A stretch of DNA of 64,000 nt, taken from the NCBI GenBank assembly GCA_002083405.1, contig LVWT01000054.1, positions 1-64,000 of the forward strand, given 5' to 3'. Below are positions 62,703 through 64,000 of this stretch, one piece after another. The position numbers were made by a program, and so were the translations under genes. A model generated the notes under the pieces. That model saw only the letters and a program-made list of their open reading frames with translations. It was not told the DNA's origin and did not search any database. The stretch comes from Nitrospira sp. SG-bin2 (lineage in GTDB: Bacteria > Nitrospirota > Nitrospiria > Nitrospirales > Nitrospiraceae). Position 1 is the stretch's first letter; every line of letters starts with the position of its first letter.

Positions 62703-63859
62703 GAGGGGCGACTCCTGTCTTCCGTAGGCGCTTCCCGGGGAAAGGTAATGGTAAAGGTCGAGCCTCGACCGATATGGCTCTCGACCTCGATCGTGCCGTG
62801 CATGTGGTGGATCACGTTCTTAATGTTATACAGCCCAAGCCCCGTGCCTTTTCCCGGAGGTTTCGTTGTGAAAAACGGCTCGAAGATCCTATCGATTAGG
62901 TCCGCGGAGATGCCGCACCCTGTGTCCGAAACGCGAACTCGGGTCGCGCCCTGTACCGCAGTGGTTTCCAGAGTCAAGGTGCCACCGTGGTCCATTGCCT
63001 GGACGGCGTTGGTGATGAGATTGACGAAGACATGCAGGAGTTCATCCGGATTGCCTTTCACCGCGATGTCAGGTTGGTAGGATTTGCGGATGTCGATATC
63101 TTGAAGCGCAACGGCGTAACGGGCGATCTTGAGAGCCTCGTCGAGTTTGCCGTTGATGGCGATCAGACTGTTCTGCTGCGAAGAGGCGCGGCGAGAATAG
63201 GAGGTGAGGTCCCGGCAAATGGCGGTCGTACGTTTCACGGCTTCGACAATGTCGCGGGCTTGGTCATGCACCGTCTCAATGTCGCACTCGTCCAGCAGGT
63301 TTTCGGCAAGCCCCAGAATGAGCTGAAGCGGATTGTTCATATCATGGGCGATGCCGGCGGCGAAGGAACCGATGCCGGCGAGTTTCTCCGAATGGAGCAG
63401 TTCGGCTTGCAGCGCAGACTCATGCCGCACCAGGTCCCACAGGAGTCGTGACGCGGGCCCGCTGAGGATGTCGGTCTCTCCGCTCGTTTGCTCGCGAAGT
63501 ATCCGATCCATGTCCGGATCGCCGGTGAGGTCCATCACGAGATTGACCCTATGGTTGCTGATCAGATCGGCGAGTCGCTCGTAGGTCGGCACGTGGAGCT
63601 CGCGAGCCCGTTGAAGCCCCGGCGCGGCTGGATCCCGGTCGGTAATGCCGACCACCTCAATCGTGCGCAGCTGGTGGAGCAGATCAAGCAGTGCAGTCCC
63701 GCCGCGGCCCGCGCCGATAATCGCGACCCTTGTGGCGGGGGTGGGCATCACGGATGCCATCCGTTCTTGCCCGTCCTGGTCGGACCGGCGGCCGGCTGTA
63801 TCGGACGGAGCGGCGGATGGCACACGCGTCCCGTCCGATGTGGGAAGGTCGGAGATCAT
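62699..63859 (-). CDS. Histidine kinase with N-terminal Rossmann-fold domain
   Basis: A 386-residue soluble kinase from ATG 63859, which overlaps the previous stop by one base (TGATG). Residues 40-145 look like a dinucleotide-binding domain: RVAIIGAGRGGTALLDLL with the G-x-G-x-x-G motif, then VVGITDRDPAAPGLQRAREL and VNLVMDLTGDP. It then has HisKA, AGIGSFAAGIAHDMNNPLQL (phospho-His), and the ATPase with NAVQAMDHGGT, DTGCGISA, GTGLGLYNIKNV. NAD(H)- or CoA-binding domains on histidine kinases are uncommon. It could read the NADH/NAD+ ratio, like the Rex repressor, by a different protein chain. Confidence 0.85.
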   Translation of the reverse strand: MISDLPTSDGTRVPSAAPSDTAGRRSDQDGQERMASVMPTPATRVAIIGAGRGGTALLDLLHQLRTIEVVGITDRDPAAPGLQRARELHVPTYERLADLISNHRVNLVMDLTGDPDMDRILREQTSGETDILSGPASRLLWDLVRHESALQAELLHSEKLAGIGSFAAGIAHDMNNPLQLILGLAENLLDECDIETVHDQARDIVEAVKRTTAICRDLTSYSRRASSQQNSLIAINGKLDEALKIARYAVALQDIDIRKSYQPDIAVKGNPDELLHVFVNLITNAVQAMDHGGTLTLETTAVQGATRVRVSDTGCGISADLIDRIFEPFFTTKPPGKGTGLGLYNIKNVIHHMHGTIEVESHIGRGSTFTITFPREAPTEDRSRPS

Positions 63860-64000
63860 CACAGATGCGCCAGTTCACGTTGCTCCATCGCGCGCGCAAC
63901 GGAGGCTTTGAGCTTGTCGCCTTCGACCGGTTTCACCAGGTAATCGACGACGCCCTGCCGGAGCAGAGAGGTGGCCATGTCAGTGTCGGGGAATCCTGTC
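63859..64000 (-). CDS. Response-regulator receiver, C-terminal part (cut by window edge)
   Basis: The last 46 codons of a leftward gene are visible, reading TGFPDTDMATSLLRQGVVDY then LVKPVEGDKLKASVARAM. LVKP holds the conserved receiver Lys and the final helix follows, ending just before the TGA. It may be a complete stand-alone receiver or the end of a longer protein. It is one base away from the Rossmann kinase, so the two are co-translated. Confidence 0.85.
   Translation of the reverse strand, partial: TGFPDTDMATSLLRQGVVDYLVKPVEGDKLKASVARAMEQRELAHL

Overview
The window is GC-rich, gene-dense bacterial chromosome with no rRNA, tRNA, CRISPR array, integrase or transposase that I can recognise. 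The combination of HAE1-type RND pumps, STAS and PilZ proteins, ECF42-type sigma factor with DGPF (YCII) partners, bactofilin, and an unusually dense set of PAS/receiver histidine kinases fits a Gram-negative environmental bacterium. Gene content and style most resemble Nitrospira (Nitrospirota), but this is inferred without any marker gene and should be held loosely.

Layout. 0-3.6 kb: a leftward series of small metabolic and stress genes (DGPF protein cut by the window edge, VOC protein, DUF2214 membrane protein, RidA-like plus flavodiiron-like MBL pair, double GNAT). 3.7-9.8 kb: a complete leftward RND efflux cassette (adaptor, permease, STAS protein, NodT-type outer membrane lipoprotein). 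9.8-16.6 kb: small membrane ORFs, a DedA-rhodanese fusion, a triple-GAF sigma-54 activator, a BNR-repeat protein coupled to a MoaD-like protein, and a DGPF protein. 16.8-21.6 kb: SDR, a GNAT gene broken by one in-frame TGA, an ECF42-type sigma/DGPF pair with the remnant of a second such sigma factor upstream, and a CBS protein coupled to a zinc-ribbon protein. 21.7-26 kb: a second adaptor-permease pair, clearly paralogous to the first but without its own outer membrane channel. 26-35.7 kb: tag, two PilZ-like paralogues, a tag 3' remnant, an FAD monooxygenase, two kinds of inverted-repeat element, a highly charged secreted protein, an SSS symporter, an ABC-F ATPase and an exported Lon-type protease domain.

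36-55.3 kb is almost entirely rightward signal transduction: four large sensor kinases, a NarL-type kinase/regulator pair, stand-alone receivers, REC-PilZ and PilZ proteins, a GGDEF-EAL protein with a degenerate GGDEF site, and an RsbU/RsbV/RsbW-like partner-switching set. Several members are visibly broken or truncated (a PilZ fragment, half a receiver, a frameshifted HTH protein), suggesting growth by local duplication followed by decay. 55.4-59.6 kb holds a class A penicillin-binding protein, a bactofilin and an AI-2E-family permease. 59.7-64 kb is a leftward four-gene chain: receiver protein (cut by the window end), a histidine kinase with an N-terminal Rossmann domain, a second membrane histidine kinase, and an exported DUF3365-type CxxCH heme protein. 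This looks like a redox-sensing phosphorelay.

The best candidates for undescribed biology are the Rossmann-kinase/heme-protein operon, the c-di-GMP and partner-switching cluster, and the two non-coding repeat families. Function calls rest on motif reading by eye; no database search was run.
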